Positions 36,040 through 47,295 are shown, numbered from the stretch's first letter. The stretch is DNA of 64,000 bases from Lepus europaeus (GCF_033115175.1 NC_084827.1:25042001-25106000); one strand, 5' to 3'. The notes: a model not told the origin generated them from the letters alone. A program made the numbers and translations.

Positions 36040-36340
36040 GATTCAGAGTTCATCAGCGCAGCAGCCTCTCTAATTGAGCTGATAAGCCATTGGCAAGGAG
36101 CAGCAGCCTGTTGGCAGGATCAGGTGAGTTTCATCAACAGCTGACAACAGGCTGCACCCTTTGATTCTCACTGACCTCCTGACAATGTGATATTAAAATG
36201 CCTTTGTTGGGTTACTGCTACAATGAGCTATTTGTCCTGGATGTTTCAAGATAATGTTCTTGTCTTGATAAAGGAAATTCTTTAATAACTGTAAATAAAA
36301 AGGCCATTGTATTTCACCAGATGTTTGATGTTCATTCCTA
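36040..36340. promoter_or_regulatory. Possible LMOD2 intronic enhancer
   Basis: Repeat-free, well-mixed sequence with a TAATTGAGCTGATAAG cluster (homeodomain and GATA cores), a CCATTGGC-type CCAAT inverse, E-boxes CAGGTG and CAGCTG, and TTTAATAACTGTAAATAAAA. Motif density suggests, but does not show, a conserved element. Confidence 0.3.
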
Positions 36341-37059
36341 CATCAGAGAAAAGAAAGCCTTTTCAAATTAAGGTTGGGAGGAGTTGACTGGCTCAGATCC
36401 TGGCTGATCTCATGTGTGTCTTTTCTTCTCTCCTCTCCTTCTAGCTCTTCAATCCAGGCAGCCACTGTGGCCTTGGCACACCCTGGCCTGATCCCAGTGG
36501 CTCTTCCTGCAATGATTGACATGGACAGAATTCACATATATCTTGGTGCAAATGGGCCTACACCTCCTCCCTTCACAAGCATCCGACAGCACCCAGTTAG
36601 TACTGTGGTAGCCTTGCCATTGGCTTGGCCCATGTTGATTTTAGGCGATTTCAACAGATCACAAGAGTTTTGAACTTGTTCCTGGCCTACATTCTCCCAC
36701 AAATTCAGGAATTTCTCTCTTAGACAAACATTTTATTGCTATAACTACTTGCTCAGAGCGTAGTCTTCTGAATTTCCTTCTGGTAAATGACTCCTATGGC
36801 AAATTCAAAGTAATCATTTTCTGGCAGTACACGGCAGCTCAATAAGCCCAAGCTTCGATATAAACAAGTCCTAGCCTCAGAGTCACCACTGAAAAGCTGA
36901 AAGGACTCGTAGGGATCGTGTGCATAGGCATAGTTAACCCGGGTCCTCAGATGGGTTTAGGATGTGTGTCGTCATTTTGAAATTGTATGTAAATGTTGTG
37001 GACATCTGCGCAAGCACATGTGCACTTTAACTCTCAAAGGAGTTCTTGGTTCACAGAAG

Positions 37060-37215
37060 AAACAACGAATCTGACTCCCTCCCTGGGCAGATGGGAAAAG
37101 AACCCTGAAGAAGCGATTGTTCAAGGCCTAAGAGTTTCAGGACAGTGCAGGACTAGAAATAGGGCTCCTTGACGCTCAGTCCCTGACCTCCCCGCAGCTC
37201 ACACCTCTCAGTGTT
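37060..37215 (-). mobile_element. MIR, antisense
   Basis: CAGATGGGAAAAGAACCCTG to GACTAGAAATAGGGCTCC. Confidence 0.6.
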
Positions 37216-37341
37216 GGAAAGTCAAAGCTATTCTTTGGTAACCGCTATCACACTCAAAGCCACCGGATTTCTCTTTTTTTGTCTTTACGAAAGAAAATAA
37301 ATGTACTTAACTGAAAGGAACATATTGTATATGCACACAAT

Positions 37342-37463
37342 GAGTATTCAGAAAGTTCATGGAAAATACGAATTATGAAAAAGCCAAGTATAATTTCAAA
37401 AATCTTTTGTATCCAAATAAACCCATCATTTAGTTCCATTTTCCACAAACTCTTCAAAGTACC
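37342..37463. mobile_element. Mariner-like MITE copy
   Basis: TTCAGAAAGTTCATGGAAAA at the left pairs with TTTTCCACAAACTCTTCAAAG at the right. Confidence 0.65.
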
Positions 37464-37772
37464 AGCATTTCTGTTATGCCACATCACCTACTTATCACTC
37501 CGCTAAGACATATTTGGAAAATGATTAAACCAATACTTTGGCTGTGAGTTATTTTCCCGTTTGAAGTCAGTCATTTTACCTGTTAAGATCGATTGGCTGG
37601 CCATGGATGTTACATGGCAATTTAAGCATTGGAAAATTTTCAGTAGCAGGTACGGGTGAGTTACAGAAAATTAAAGTGATAAGGACTGAGAAGTTAGAGA
37701 AATCCCAGGTGCCAGGGTTTGGGGTGGGAGTGGGGAAGTGGGGGCAGCCAAGGAAAAGTCCCGAGAGCCTAC

Positions 37773-38045
37773 CTTTCCACACTCCCCCAGCCTTTCCTTC
37801 TCCAAGAGTTTCTGAGACTCCTTTTCCCAATAGGCCATCAGAGCCTCTCTGCTGAACGTCCCTGTGGGAGTTTTCTCCGTCAGACTCTTCTGCCTTAGCC
37901 CCACAGGAAGGTTGCGATCAGGTTCAATGTCGTCCAGCTCCCTCTCCAGCTCCTTCAGCTCCTCAGCTGTCAGGGAAGCCAGGAGTTCATCCTCGTCTAT
38001 GGATTCATATTTACTAAGTCCTCTTCTGTAGCCAAAGGTAGACAT
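37773..38045 (-). CDS. LMOD2: LMOD2 exon 1 coding part (leiomodin-2, residues 1-91)
   Basis: Leiomodin-2 nucleates actin filaments and extends thin filaments at pointed ends in cardiac and skeletal sarcomeres, opposing tropomodulin capping. The frame starts MSTFGYRRGLSKYESIDEDE at the ATG complementary to 38043-38045 and runs 91 codons to GECGK. It stops at donor AAAG|GTAGGC (GT at 37772-37771). The segment carries the N-terminal tropomyosin/actin-binding helices shared with tropomodulins (residues about 8-85, including TAEELKELERELDDIEPD). It joins in phase 0 to exon 2, 6.3 kb away on the - strand. The initiating ATG is the family start, and the sequence reads nearly identically to human LMOD2 as I recall it. 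Confidence 0.97.
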
Positions 38046-38345
38046 GGTCCCTGCTTTGTCAGACCCACAAGGAACTTGAAGATCCAGGCATTCAAGGCAG
38101 CCAGACGCAGGCAGGGAGGCAAGTGGGCAGGCAGGTCAGCAACTGGTGCTAGGAGTGGCTGCCGTAGCCTTTTAAGACTGGTGATGCAGGGCTGTGACAA
38201 TGCAGAGAGGGTGAAAGCATGGGCTGTTTTAAGCATCAGACGTCAGCTAGACATTTGAACACAAAGAATGTCACATCAGTGGTGGATGGAGGTCTCAGAA
38301 CCAGCGGGGATTATTAACACACTGGCCAGGGCCATATTTAGCAGA
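38046..38345 (-). promoter_or_regulatory. LMOD2: LMOD2 5' UTR and proximal promoter region
   Basis: Upstream of the LMOD2 ATG there are two CArG-like decamers, each one mismatch from CC(A/T)6GG: CCTTTTAAGA at 38168-38177 and CCATATTTAG at 38332-38341. The first, read on the - strand as TCTTAAAAGG, could also act as a TATA-like box with initiation near 38140. The second overlaps a MEF2-like core. SRF and MEF2 control of leiomodins is established; use of these particular sites is inferred. Confidence 0.45.
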
Positions 38346-38604
38346 GCCTGATAGCTCTTGAGGACAGGCAGAGGATGTTTCAGACAGGGAGCAGCACAGT
38401 TCTTTTCACTTCGTGTTCAAACGGGCAGTACGATTTAATTTGAAAATGACTTGTCACCACTGCTACCATGACCATGAAAAGTTTCTTTCATTGTAGTCTT
38501 AGGGGTTGAGAAGTAGACTCCACAGTATTCTCTGGGTGGTTATTCAGGTTCTCCCATAAACATATCGTGGGTGGGCTGGCAGGAATGGACACAGAGGACC
38601 ATTA

Positions 38605-38750
38605 TAATATGGTGCTTTGCAATTGTATTGTGCCTGGCTGTTTACAAAGCACTTTCTTATACTTCCCCTAGTTGTAACTCCTTTGAGGTGAATAACCTGC
38701 TCCTCATTTACAGATTTTTGCAACTGAGAAATTAAGTGAAAAATTTCAAG
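38605..38750 (-). mobile_element. MIR, antisense
   Basis: GGCTGTTTACAAAGCACTTTC and CTCATTTACAGATTTTTGC. Confidence 0.6.
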
Positions 38751-38884
38751 TCAGGCTAGTAGCTGCAAGTGCTCCACCACACAAATGGCTTCTCCGTACC
38801 AGAGTATTAGGGGAATAACTAGATTTGCAAAAACAAACAAGCAAACAAAAAAATCTCCAAAATACAAACAGTAATGCTAGGTAT

Positions 38885-39065
38885 GATTTACTAAGGACAG
38901 ACACTGTGTCAGCCCAGTGCTAAGCATTTCCCATGCTTTATCTCATTTAATCCCACCGTCTTGAAAGGTGTGTATTTGTGTCCATGTTTTAACTGGTGCA
39001 GAGAGGTTACATAGCCCAGGAGCATAGAGCTAAGAGTGGTAGAGCCAGAATTTAAATGTAGATGT
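38885..39065 (-). mobile_element. MIR, antisense
   Basis: GTGCTAAGCATTTCCCATGC, TTATCTCATTTAATCCCACC and GGTAGAGCCAGAATTTAAATG. Confidence 0.78.
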
Positions 39066-39110
39066 GTATCTACACTGAAAATTGAAGAGGTGCTAATTTG
39101 AAATCATTTA

Positions 39111-39132
39111 TATATATATATATATATATAAA
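39111..39132. repeat. TA dinucleotide repeat
   Basis: About ten TA units, then an AT-rich block with repeated GTGTTAAAATACATA. Confidence 0.88.
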
Positions 39133-39234
39133 TATGCACACAAATTGAATGTTAAATGAATGTGTTAAAATACATAAAAGGGTATGTGTTAAAATGTTTA
39201 ACACATTTTTTAAAATGTGTTAAAATACATACAA

Positions 39235-39360
39235 AGGGTCTTCCAAAAGTTGATAGAAATGCATACTATAAAAAACTATATTTAGATTTTGTAAATTTTT
39301 TGTACCAAAATAATCTTATCTTTTAATGCCATTTTCCATGAACTTTTAAAAATATCCTCA
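39235..39360. mobile_element. Mariner-like MITE copy
   Basis: GGGTCTTCCAAAAGTTGATAG at the left; TTTTCCATGAACTTTTAAAA at the right. Confidence 0.65.
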
Positions 39361-39651
39361 TAGTTTACAAAACTTCATTAAAATGTAATTTTAACATGGA
39401 TATATAAAATATGTTAAAATATGTATGCATAGAAATATACATTTATCAATACATATATAAAATATATTGTGTTTATACATTCAATAGTTGGTGAATATTT
39501 GGATTATTTCTAGGATTTAGTTATCAATAATGGTGCTATGAATATTTATGTGCAAGTCTTGGAGAACATATACATTTTCCCTCTCTCCAGGGCAGATATA
39601 TAGGAGTGGAATTATTGGGATCTATGGTACATTTGCTTTTTTAAAAAAATT

Positions 39652-39925
39652 GTCATTGTATCTTAATTTTATTTGAAAGGGGGGAGGAGAGAGAGAGGTC
39701 TTCCATCTGCTGGTTCACTATCCAAATGCCTGCAAAAGCCAGGACTGGGCAGGCTGAAGCCTGGAGCCAAGAACACAGTTTCGGCCTCCCACAAGGGCGA
39801 TTATCTCTGCCTCCCAGGGGGAGCATTAGCAGGAAGCTGGGCCAGAAATGAAGGAGCTGGACTGGTACTCCAATATGGGATGCAGGTGTTCCAAGGGGCA
39901 CCTTAACAGCTGTAACAACCCTTGT
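39652..39925 (-). mobile_element. CSINE in the L1
   Basis: ATTTTATTTGAAAGGGGGG side to CTTAACAGCTGTAACAACCC. Confidence 0.82.
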
Positions 39926-40284
39926 CCGTGTACATGGGCTTTTTGGAAACTGCAAAACTGTTTTCCAAAATAGCTGTGCCGATTTACATTCCCATGAGCA
40001 AAGATGGATGAGAGTTCCAGTTTCTCCAGTCCTGATCTATGATTGTTTATCTGGCAATAGTCATTTTAGTGGGTGTGGGTTGATAGCTTTACTCTTCATT
40101 TCCCTAATAGCTACTGATGTGATCGTTGGCATTTTAGGCCTCCTTTGGTAAAATATCTGTTCAAGGTTTATGTCCAGTTTTAAATTGAGTTGTCTTATTA
40201 CTGAGTTTTGAGACGTCTTTCTATATTCTGAAAACAAGTACTCTATCATACATGACTTCCAGAAATTTTCTCCCATTCTGTGGC

Positions 40285-40311
40285 TGTTTTTTTTTTTTTT
40301 TTTTTTTTTTG
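40285..40311. repeat. T homopolymer, about 26 nt
   Basis: Within L1 sequence after TCTGTGGCTG, unlike normal L1 text at this place. Confidence 0.85.
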
Positions 40312-40371
40312 CATCTGTCAAAGAGTAAGTATCAGTAATTTACAATGTCCAGTTTATCAGTTTTTCTCTTT

Positions 40372-40650
40372 GAGGCATAACAGGTTCAAGTCCCTGCCAC
40401 TCCACTTCAAATCCAGCTCTCTGCTATGGCCTGGGAAAGCAGTAGAAGATGGCCCAAGTCCTTGGATCCCTGCACCCTCTTGGGAGACCTGGAAGAAGCA
40501 CCTGATTCCTGGCTTCAGATTGGTACAGCTCTTGTCATTGTAGCCATCTGGGGAGTGAACCAGTGGATGGAAGATCTCTCTATCTCTCAGCCTCTGCCTC
40601 TCTGTAACTCTGTGTTTCAAATAAATTTTAAAAATCTTAAAAAAAAAAAA
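40372..40650 (+). mobile_element. CSINE, 5'-truncated
   Basis: Starts at GGCATAACAGGTTCAAGTCC without the usual head; its A-tail hosts the next insertion. Confidence 0.82.
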
Positions 40651-40664
40651 AGAAAGAAATCATT

Positions 40665-41009
40665 GGCTGGCGCCGCGGCTCAATAGGCTAATCCTCTGCC
40701 TTGCAGCACTGGCACACCGGGTTCTAGTCCCAGTTGGGGCACTGGATTCTGTCCTGGTTGCCCCTCTTCCAGGCCAGCTCTCTGCTATGGCCCGGGAGTG
40801 CAGTGGAGGATGGCCCAAGTGCTTGGGCCCTGCACCCGCATGGGAGACCAGGATAAGCACCTGGCTCCTGCCTTCGGATCAGCACGGTGTGCCATTGGAG
40901 GGTGAACCAACAGCAAAGGAAGACCTTTCTCTCTGTCTCTCTCTCTCACTGTCCACTCTGCCTGTCAAAAAAAAAAAAAAAAAAAAAAAAAAAAGAAAAG
41001 AAAGAAAAA
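40665..41009 (+). mobile_element. CSINE, young, in the tail of an older CSINE
   Basis: Perfect 14-bp duplication AGAAAGAAATCATT at 40651-40664 and 41010-41023. Confidence 0.95.
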
Positions 41010-41375
41010 AGAAAGAAATCATTTCCTAACCTAAGGCCGCAGAGGTATACTCACATTTTCTTCATAGAGCTTTATAGTTTTAGAGCTTTATATTTGGGCT
41101 TATACATTTTGACTTAATGTTTGTGTATATGTAAGGTAAGGCTATAAATTCATCTTTTTGTATGCAGATACCCAATTTTCTTGGCATTATTTTTTTAAAA
41201 GATTCCCCCTTTTGAATTGTGTTGGCACATTTGTGGAAAATTGACTAAATGCAAGGGATTGTTTTATTTAAATTCTATTCTATTGATCTATTTGTCAATT
41301 TTATGCCAATGCCACATGGTGTTAATTACTGTACTGTGTTAGTACATTTTGAAATTAAGAAGTTTAAATCTTCTG

Positions 41376-41665
41376 GGATTGGGTGTTTGGCCTAGCAGTT
41401 AAGATGCTGATTCGATTGCCTGTGTCCCACACCAGAGAACGTGAGTTTGAGACCTGGATCCAGCTTCCTGTTCATGCACACCCTGGAAGGTGGTGGTGAT
41501 GGCTCAAGTGGTTGAGTTCTTGCCACCCACTGGGGAGACCAGGATTGAGTTCCTGGCTGCTGACTTCTTTGTGGGCATTTGAGGAGTGGGCCAGCGGATG
41601 AAAGTGTTCTCTCAGTCTCACTCTTTGTGTGTGTGTCTCTTTGCCTCTCAAATAAATAGTTTAAA
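41376..41665 (+). mobile_element. CSINE, old degenerate copy
   Basis: GGTGTTTGGCCTAGCAGTTAAG head, TCTCAAATAAATAG tail. Confidence 0.8.
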
Positions 41666-41678
41666 AATTGTACAAAAC

Positions 41679-42020
41679 AGGCCGGCGCCATGGCTCAGTA
41701 GGCTAATCCTCTGCCTTGCGGCGCCGGCACACCGGGTTCTAGTCCCGGTCGGGGCACCGATCCTGTCCCGGTTGCCCCTCTTCCAGGCCAGCTCTCTGCT
41801 GTGGCCAGGGAGTGCAGTGGAGGATGGCCCAAGTGCTTGGGCCCTGCACCCCATGGGAGACCAGGAGAAGCACCTGGCTCCTGCCTTCGGATCAGCGCGG
41901 TGTGCCGGCGGCAGCGCGCCTACTGCAGCGGCCATTGGAGGGTGAACCAACGGCAAAAAGGAAGACCTTTCTCTCTGTCTCCCTCTACTGTCCACTCTGC
42001 CTGTCCAAAAAAAAAAAAAA
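41679..42020 (+). mobile_element. CSINE, young, full length
   Basis: Perfect 13-bp duplication AATTGTACAAAAC at 41666-41678 and 42021-42033. Contains GTGTGCCGGCGGCAGCGCGCC, the GC-rich block of the young subtype. Confidence 0.96.
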
Positions 42021-43306
42021 AATTGTACAAAACAAGTGTGAATTCTCTAATTTTGTTCTTTTGCAAGAATGTTTTGGTTATTTTGATCTGGACTCATTAT
42101 GATTTTCTGCCTCCAAGAATAATCATGGCACTTTTCACTGATGCTAATGAGAGAGATGATGTTGAAATTGGAAATGATGAGTTCATTGGTTTTTTTATAG
42201 CCTTAGCATCTATTTCCACATAGCCTCAGTAGAAACACATCTTTTTTATTTGAAAATGTATTTGATTTTTGGCAATGCCGTCAAGCCATGACAACCAAAT
42301 CTGTAGCTGAGATGAGTTATTTAGCTGTATAAAGACATTTTAGGTAAAAAGATGAACAATGCTTATAGCTATGTAAAATTTATGTGTTCGTTGAGAAAAA
42401 GAGGAGACGAAAATGCATGTAGTCATGGCACAAGTTTATTTTTCCAACAATTAAAGTGTTTGGCATATATGATATAGTGACCATAGTGAAAGTTTTGGGG
42501 TATGTCATTTTGTACAAATAATAGTGGAATTATGTTTTATTTTTCTCTCTCAAGTTTATGATTTGTCTGTAATTTTTTGGTCTATTTCTTATTTGACTAT
42601 TTCATGCCAAATTCTAATTTAGCTACTGGTATTAAAGTAGAGAAAAAAACCCACAAAGTCCCTTCCTTCCTGGAGCTTGTAAAGAGAAAGACAATATATA
42701 AATGAACATGCAAATGCAGAACCCATCAGACATAAATTCTATGGAGAAAAACAGAGCTAAAGAAGAGGAAAGAAAGATTGTAGGAGCTACTCTTTAATGC
42801 AGGAAGATCTCTAACACTGGAACACAGACGTGGAGAACAAAGGGCTTGGTACTTACAAATTATAGTACACATTTAGTTTGACTATAAAACATTCAAATAT
42901 TCTTAGAATCACAGATTCTCAGATTCCAAAGGACTTTTTAAAATATTAATACTCACTTTATTATTTAGTATTTACTTGAACATCACCAGTGAAAATAGTC
43001 CATTTCCAAAGCTCCTTCTTACTTTTGGATGGCTCCAATCCTTAGAAAATTTTACTTCTTACTGTGTTAAAACTGATTAAAGTGATCTTGTAAAAAATAA
43101 GCTCATAGTTTTTGTTTTGATTACTGTAACAACCCATAATAACTATAATCTTGTGATTTTCTTCTGTCAAATCTTGGGTGTTCCATAGAGATTCTGAAAA
43201 TGACTCCTGAGGAGGCATTGAGGTGTTTGCAGCAAAATCACAGAAAAAATTATGGCCTTCCAAGGACACTATCTTAAGAACTTAAGAATAACAGCCATTT
43301 GTAAGA

Positions 43307-43431
43307 ATATCAAAAGTTCTTGGAAAAATGAAGTTCAAATAGAAGTTTATTTTAGCGCCAAAAAATTTAAATCAATGCATAGTTTTATTTTCATAATATA
43401 CATTTCCCATGAGCTTTTTGGAGATTCCTTA
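43307..43431. mobile_element. Mariner-like MITE copy
   Basis: ATCAAAAGTTCTTGGAAAAA left; CATTTCCCATGAGCTTTTTGG right. Confidence 0.68.
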
Positions 43432-43768
43432 TGTCTGTATATTAGTAGATTTGATACAAATCACAGTATATTTGATACAAGTTACTGATTGTGACAATGA
43501 CCACAACTCATGGATGACCTCAGTTCAAGGGATCTTCCTGTAAGTTCCCTCCAGAAACTTTATATTTATGCAAGACAGTTCTGCTGTGTGAACAAAGCTA
43601 TCTTCTGGCTGGACATAAGTGTGGTGAATAATTTAAATTGTCTTGGAACCTTCTCTATATTGAAAATATCCAAACATATGTATTCAACCATCAGTATTTT
43701 TATTTTGAAATTTCTAATTCGTGTCATATTTTGTTATAGAGCAGAATTGGAGCTTTGTTGTTTTTTTT

Positions 43769-43791
43769 GTTTTTTTTTTTTTTTTTTTTTT
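43769..43791. repeat. T homopolymer
   Basis: About 22 T, with more T runs just upstream. Confidence 0.85.
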
Positions 43792-44004
43792 GAGTCACAA
43801 ATACAACAAGCCTTTTGAACATTAGCACTTTTTGTTTAAGAAAAAGTCTATCTTAGGGAATTTTTTTTCTTAATTCTTGATTCAGACACCATCTCCTAAT
43901 ATATTGACCATTGATTTTTAAGTGAAAATAGAACTTCCTTTTTCAATCTTTTTTTGCCTTTCTGTTTCTTTTTGAAGATATTATTATGTGTGTGTTTGTT
44001 TTTT

Positions 44005-44350
44005 CAACACACATTTACCAGTTACCAACTCCAGGCTAGGTCTGTGCTAGAAGCTAGGATTACAAACAGAAATAGAAATCAGCGCAGTCCGTCTCTGCCC
44101 TCCAAGAGTTCATGCTCATGGGAGAGAGGCAGGCAGCTGACAACAAGACAGTGCTGTGATAACTCCAACCAGGCGCCAAGGAGAGAAGAGCTGTGGCGCA
44201 CAGATGAAAATATGGGTGGAGTCTGAGAAGGTGCAGAAGTGGATGAAGAGCTTTCCAGGCAGAGCAAACACACAGGAGTGTGGGAACCAAAGCCAATGCT
44301 GAACTCTTTTGGAATTAAGGTAGGGAGTCAGCGGAGATGAGACAAAATGG
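44005..44350 (-). mobile_element. L2 relic, antisense
   Basis: TGTGCTAGAAGCTAGGATTAC, CTGCCCTCCAAGAGTTCATG and GCTTTCCAGGCAGAGC are antisense L2. Confidence 0.7.
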
Positions 44351-45241
44351 CCTGACTCATTTATTATTTTAAAGAAATTGTTTTGCTATCTTGCTCTCCC
44401 CATTTTTTTAAAGCCACTAGCATAATATTTGGCAGGTTATTATAGTTGATGAATATCTTTCATTTGAAGGGCTCTATCAAGGAGTCTGGGACTTTATTAT
44501 CATCTAGTGTTAAGAGGACATCGCTGACATTCCCTCACAGCCGTACTTTGCCTTCTTAAAAACAGACAAATATACCAGTCCTGTATTAATAGATAGCCAA
44601 CCTGAGAGTGAGCAAAACTCATCAGTATCTCCCAAAATCACAGAAGCAGCTGTGCCAGAAGGCAGATACTTGTTAGTACTGTTCATGGGCATCACAGACC
44701 CCTAAGTATACCTGTACCTGGCCCCTACTTCAGCCCAACACTTTGTAATAGAGGGAGATCCCACTTCCTAAAAGTAGTGACATTGCTTATGACTTGTATA
44801 CTTTTGGCAATTCATATTCAAGAGACTTGAGAAACCCCACCAATTGTTTTCTTACTTTAATTATCCCCAGATCTCAGAAGGACTTAGGTAATTTCAGGAA
44901 TTATTCGTATTTCAGGATGTTTGTATAGGTACTTCTATTTGTAATCACAAAATAGCGCTAACTGAACATTTTATATGAGCATATTTAATTTTAATTATAT
45001 ATAATATTTATATATCATATGACACCAAATTCAGGCTTAATGTTTAATTTAGAAACTTATTACTACTCACCCTCTGCCTTATTCTTCAACAGGCCTTATC
45101 ATTCACAACTTTAATATGAGGGTACTTCAAAAAGTTTATGGAAAAGTAGAATTAAAGGTAAGTTTATTTTGGTGCAGAAAATTTTGAAATCTTTGCATAT
45201 ATTTTTATAACATGCATTTTCCATGAACATAAAAAGCATTG

Positions 45242-45526
45242 TTTTAGAGACATTTATTTATTTGAAAGTCAGAGTTACACAGAGAGGGAGAGACAGAGAG
45301 AGAGAGAGATCTTCCATCTGCTGGTTCACTCCCCAAATGGCTGCAGTGGCCAGGGCTAGACCAGGCTGTAGTAGGAGCCAGGAGCCAGAAGCTTCATCTG
45401 GGTATCCCATGTGGGTGACAGGGGCCCAAACACTTGGGCCATCAGCTAGGACATGAACGTGCACCCATATGGAATGCCAGCATCACAGGCAACAGCTTTA
45501 CCCTCTATGCCACAATGCTGGCCCCT
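45242..45526 (-). mobile_element. CSINE in the MITE
   Basis: CATTTATTTATTTGAAAGTC start; ends TGCCACAATGCTGGCCCC. Includes a GA repeat at 45281-45309. Confidence 0.9.
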
Positions 45527-45539
45527 AAAATCATTCTTT

Positions 45540-45848
45540 AAATTATTTTGTATTTATTTGAGAGGCAGAGAGAGAGAGAGAGAGAGAGCGAGCTACCAAC
45601 TACTCATTCATCCCCCAAAGTCCTGCAACAGATGATGGTTGGGCTGAAGCTGAAGCCAGAAGCCAGAAGCCAGGAACTGCACACAGGTCTCCCTCAAAGT
45701 AACCCTAGTTACTTCCACCATCACCACTGCCTCACAGACCCTGCATTGGCAGGAAGCTGGGGTCAGGAAATGGAGCCAGGGATCCAGTCCAAGGACACTC
45801 CAAGGTGGGATGCAGGGGTCTTAATCACTAGACTGAACATCTGCTCCC
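45540..45848 (-). mobile_element. CSINE, second copy in the MITE
   Basis: TTTATTTGAGAGGCAGAGAG start; eroded head CTAGACTGAACATCTGC. Confidence 0.82.
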
Positions 45849-46079
45849 TCCATGAACTTTTTGAAGATTCATCATATGTAGTTTCAATGATTTGAAAGAG
45901 TTGATATCCTCAAGCTTGAAAATGTTTCGTGAAAGTACCTATTGAGGTACTAAAACTCAACCAGCCCCAAATCAGTACTCTGACTTCCCCTATTCTCCTT
46001 CCCCACCCCCAGGCCTCACCTACCATTGCTGCATCCTGTGTTTCCTTTGTCTCCTCATACAACATCTCCACATTCAATC

Positions 46080-46760
46080 ACAGTTCCAGGATAATCAGCT
46101 CTTGAACTCCTGCTTTGCTTCCTGCCATCCTCTGTCTTGGGTGTAAGTTACTGTCCTGTGTTCTTGTGATAGCAGCAGTGAACTAGTATCCTTGATGCAT
46201 CATTGCTGATTCTCTCCCTTTTCCTATAATACAGGTAGTCTTTTCAAAACCATAATCTCATCAGGTCATTGCTAGCCTAAAAATCCTTGAATGACTTCTG
46301 TCGTCCCTCAGACACAAACTTCAGCAACATTCTGCCCCCCATGTTCCCTCCCCACTCTGGGATCAGGCCTCTTCACCTCTCTGCTCTATGGCCTCAGCTT
46401 GGGTCACTTTCCCTGCCTTTCACACGTGAGCCACGCTGAGCTCAACTCACCACACTCACTCTGTCCCAAATCACTGCGTTTGCTCCTCCCTTTGCCTGGA
46501 GAGCCTTTGCCTCTTCTTCATTTTACTCAGGTCTATCTTAGGGAGACTGGTCCTGATGCCTGAGGCTAGCTTAGTGCTCCCTGCTGCTACAGAACTGCTT
46601 CATGACAGGATCACACTTGGGATGGCTTATTTCCAATAGTTCTTCACCAGAAAGGGGTTTTCCCTGAGGGAAAGGGCTGGGTCTGCCCCAGTGGCTGTCT
46701 CCAAGGCCTAGAATGATTATTTGATGTTCAGGAAGTAGTTTGCATTAAACACACACACAA
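46080..46760 (+). mobile_element. L2 3' region
   Basis: ATCTCATCAGGTCATTGC, CTCCCTTTGCCTGGAGAGCC and GGCCTAGAATGATTATTTGATG appear in L2 order. The open frame at 46291-46563 lies in this relic. Confidence 0.75.
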
Positions 46761-47295
46761 CAGAGCCCATGAGTTGGAGTGTAGAGCAGGATGCATCCGG
46801 GTCTTAAAGAGACTGAAGATTCTACAATGTGGAGATCTCCTTAAAAATAATAATACAACATTAAAAATACAAAACTGGTTTTAAAATGGAAATGTATTTA
46901 AAACAATAATAGAAATCATCACAAAGTACTAGGTCTTAGGTGATTCAAGTTTCCTTCTTCTGGGAGTTCTCTAAGTAGTTTTCCAGAAATGCTACCTGAT
47001 AGTAACCAGAGCTCTCCACAACTGGAAACCCTGGTGCTCACAGGCCTAGACGCTCATGCTTCACGGTCAGTCTGAGTCTGCTTGAGTGTGGCTCCCATAC
47101 TGATGAATGGACCCGTCTGGCTCCCAAGGGTTCAGATCTCAAGGTGGCATTTCTATTCATTTCATAGGTTCCCTTCTTATTTAAATTGGCCTCTGTTGAA
47201 TGATGAGGAAAAGTGGATCTCTGATCCTATATTATTTGCAAATTTGAGAAACTGGAAATTCTTTTATTGTAAATGTCAAGGATCGATTTACTTTT

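Larger units (their letters stand above)
31518..37772 (-). other. LMOD2: LMOD2 intron 1
   Basis: A 6.25-kb intron holding CSINEs at 31586-31912, 31921-32274 and 33136-33473, an L2 tail near 34.5 kb, a MER5A at 35285-35490, MIRs at 35497-35680 and 37060-37215, and a MITE at 37342-37463. Unique stretches at 32280-33130, 33490-34500, 34720-35280 and 35700-37050 show no exon. The part near 36040-36340 looks like a regulatory element. Confidence 0.85.
39486..42240 (-). mobile_element. L1 3' region, antisense, broken by five CSINEs
   Basis: L1 pieces at about 39486-39651, 39926-40371, 41024-41375 and 42034-42240 read continuously: GGTGCTATGAATATTTATGTG, ATTTCCCTAATAGCTACTG, ATTCTATTGATCTATTTGTC and TTTGGTTATTTTGATCTGG. 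The order fits one antisense element. Confidence 0.75.
42241..45116. other. Intergenic with one MITE and antisense L2
   Basis: AT-rich. MITE at 43307-43431, T23 run at 43769-43791 and L2 at 44005-44350; otherwise unidentified. Confidence 0.55.
45119..45872. mobile_element. Mariner-like MITE copy, split by two CSINEs
   Basis: Left part 45119-45232 ends TTTTCCATGAACAT; the right end CCATGAACTTTTTGAAGATTC is at 45849-45872. The best-preserved left terminus is GTACTTCAAAAAGTTTATGG. Confidence 0.72.

Noticed and set aside
46291-46563. 90-codon open frame
   Set aside because: Lies within L2 3' text.
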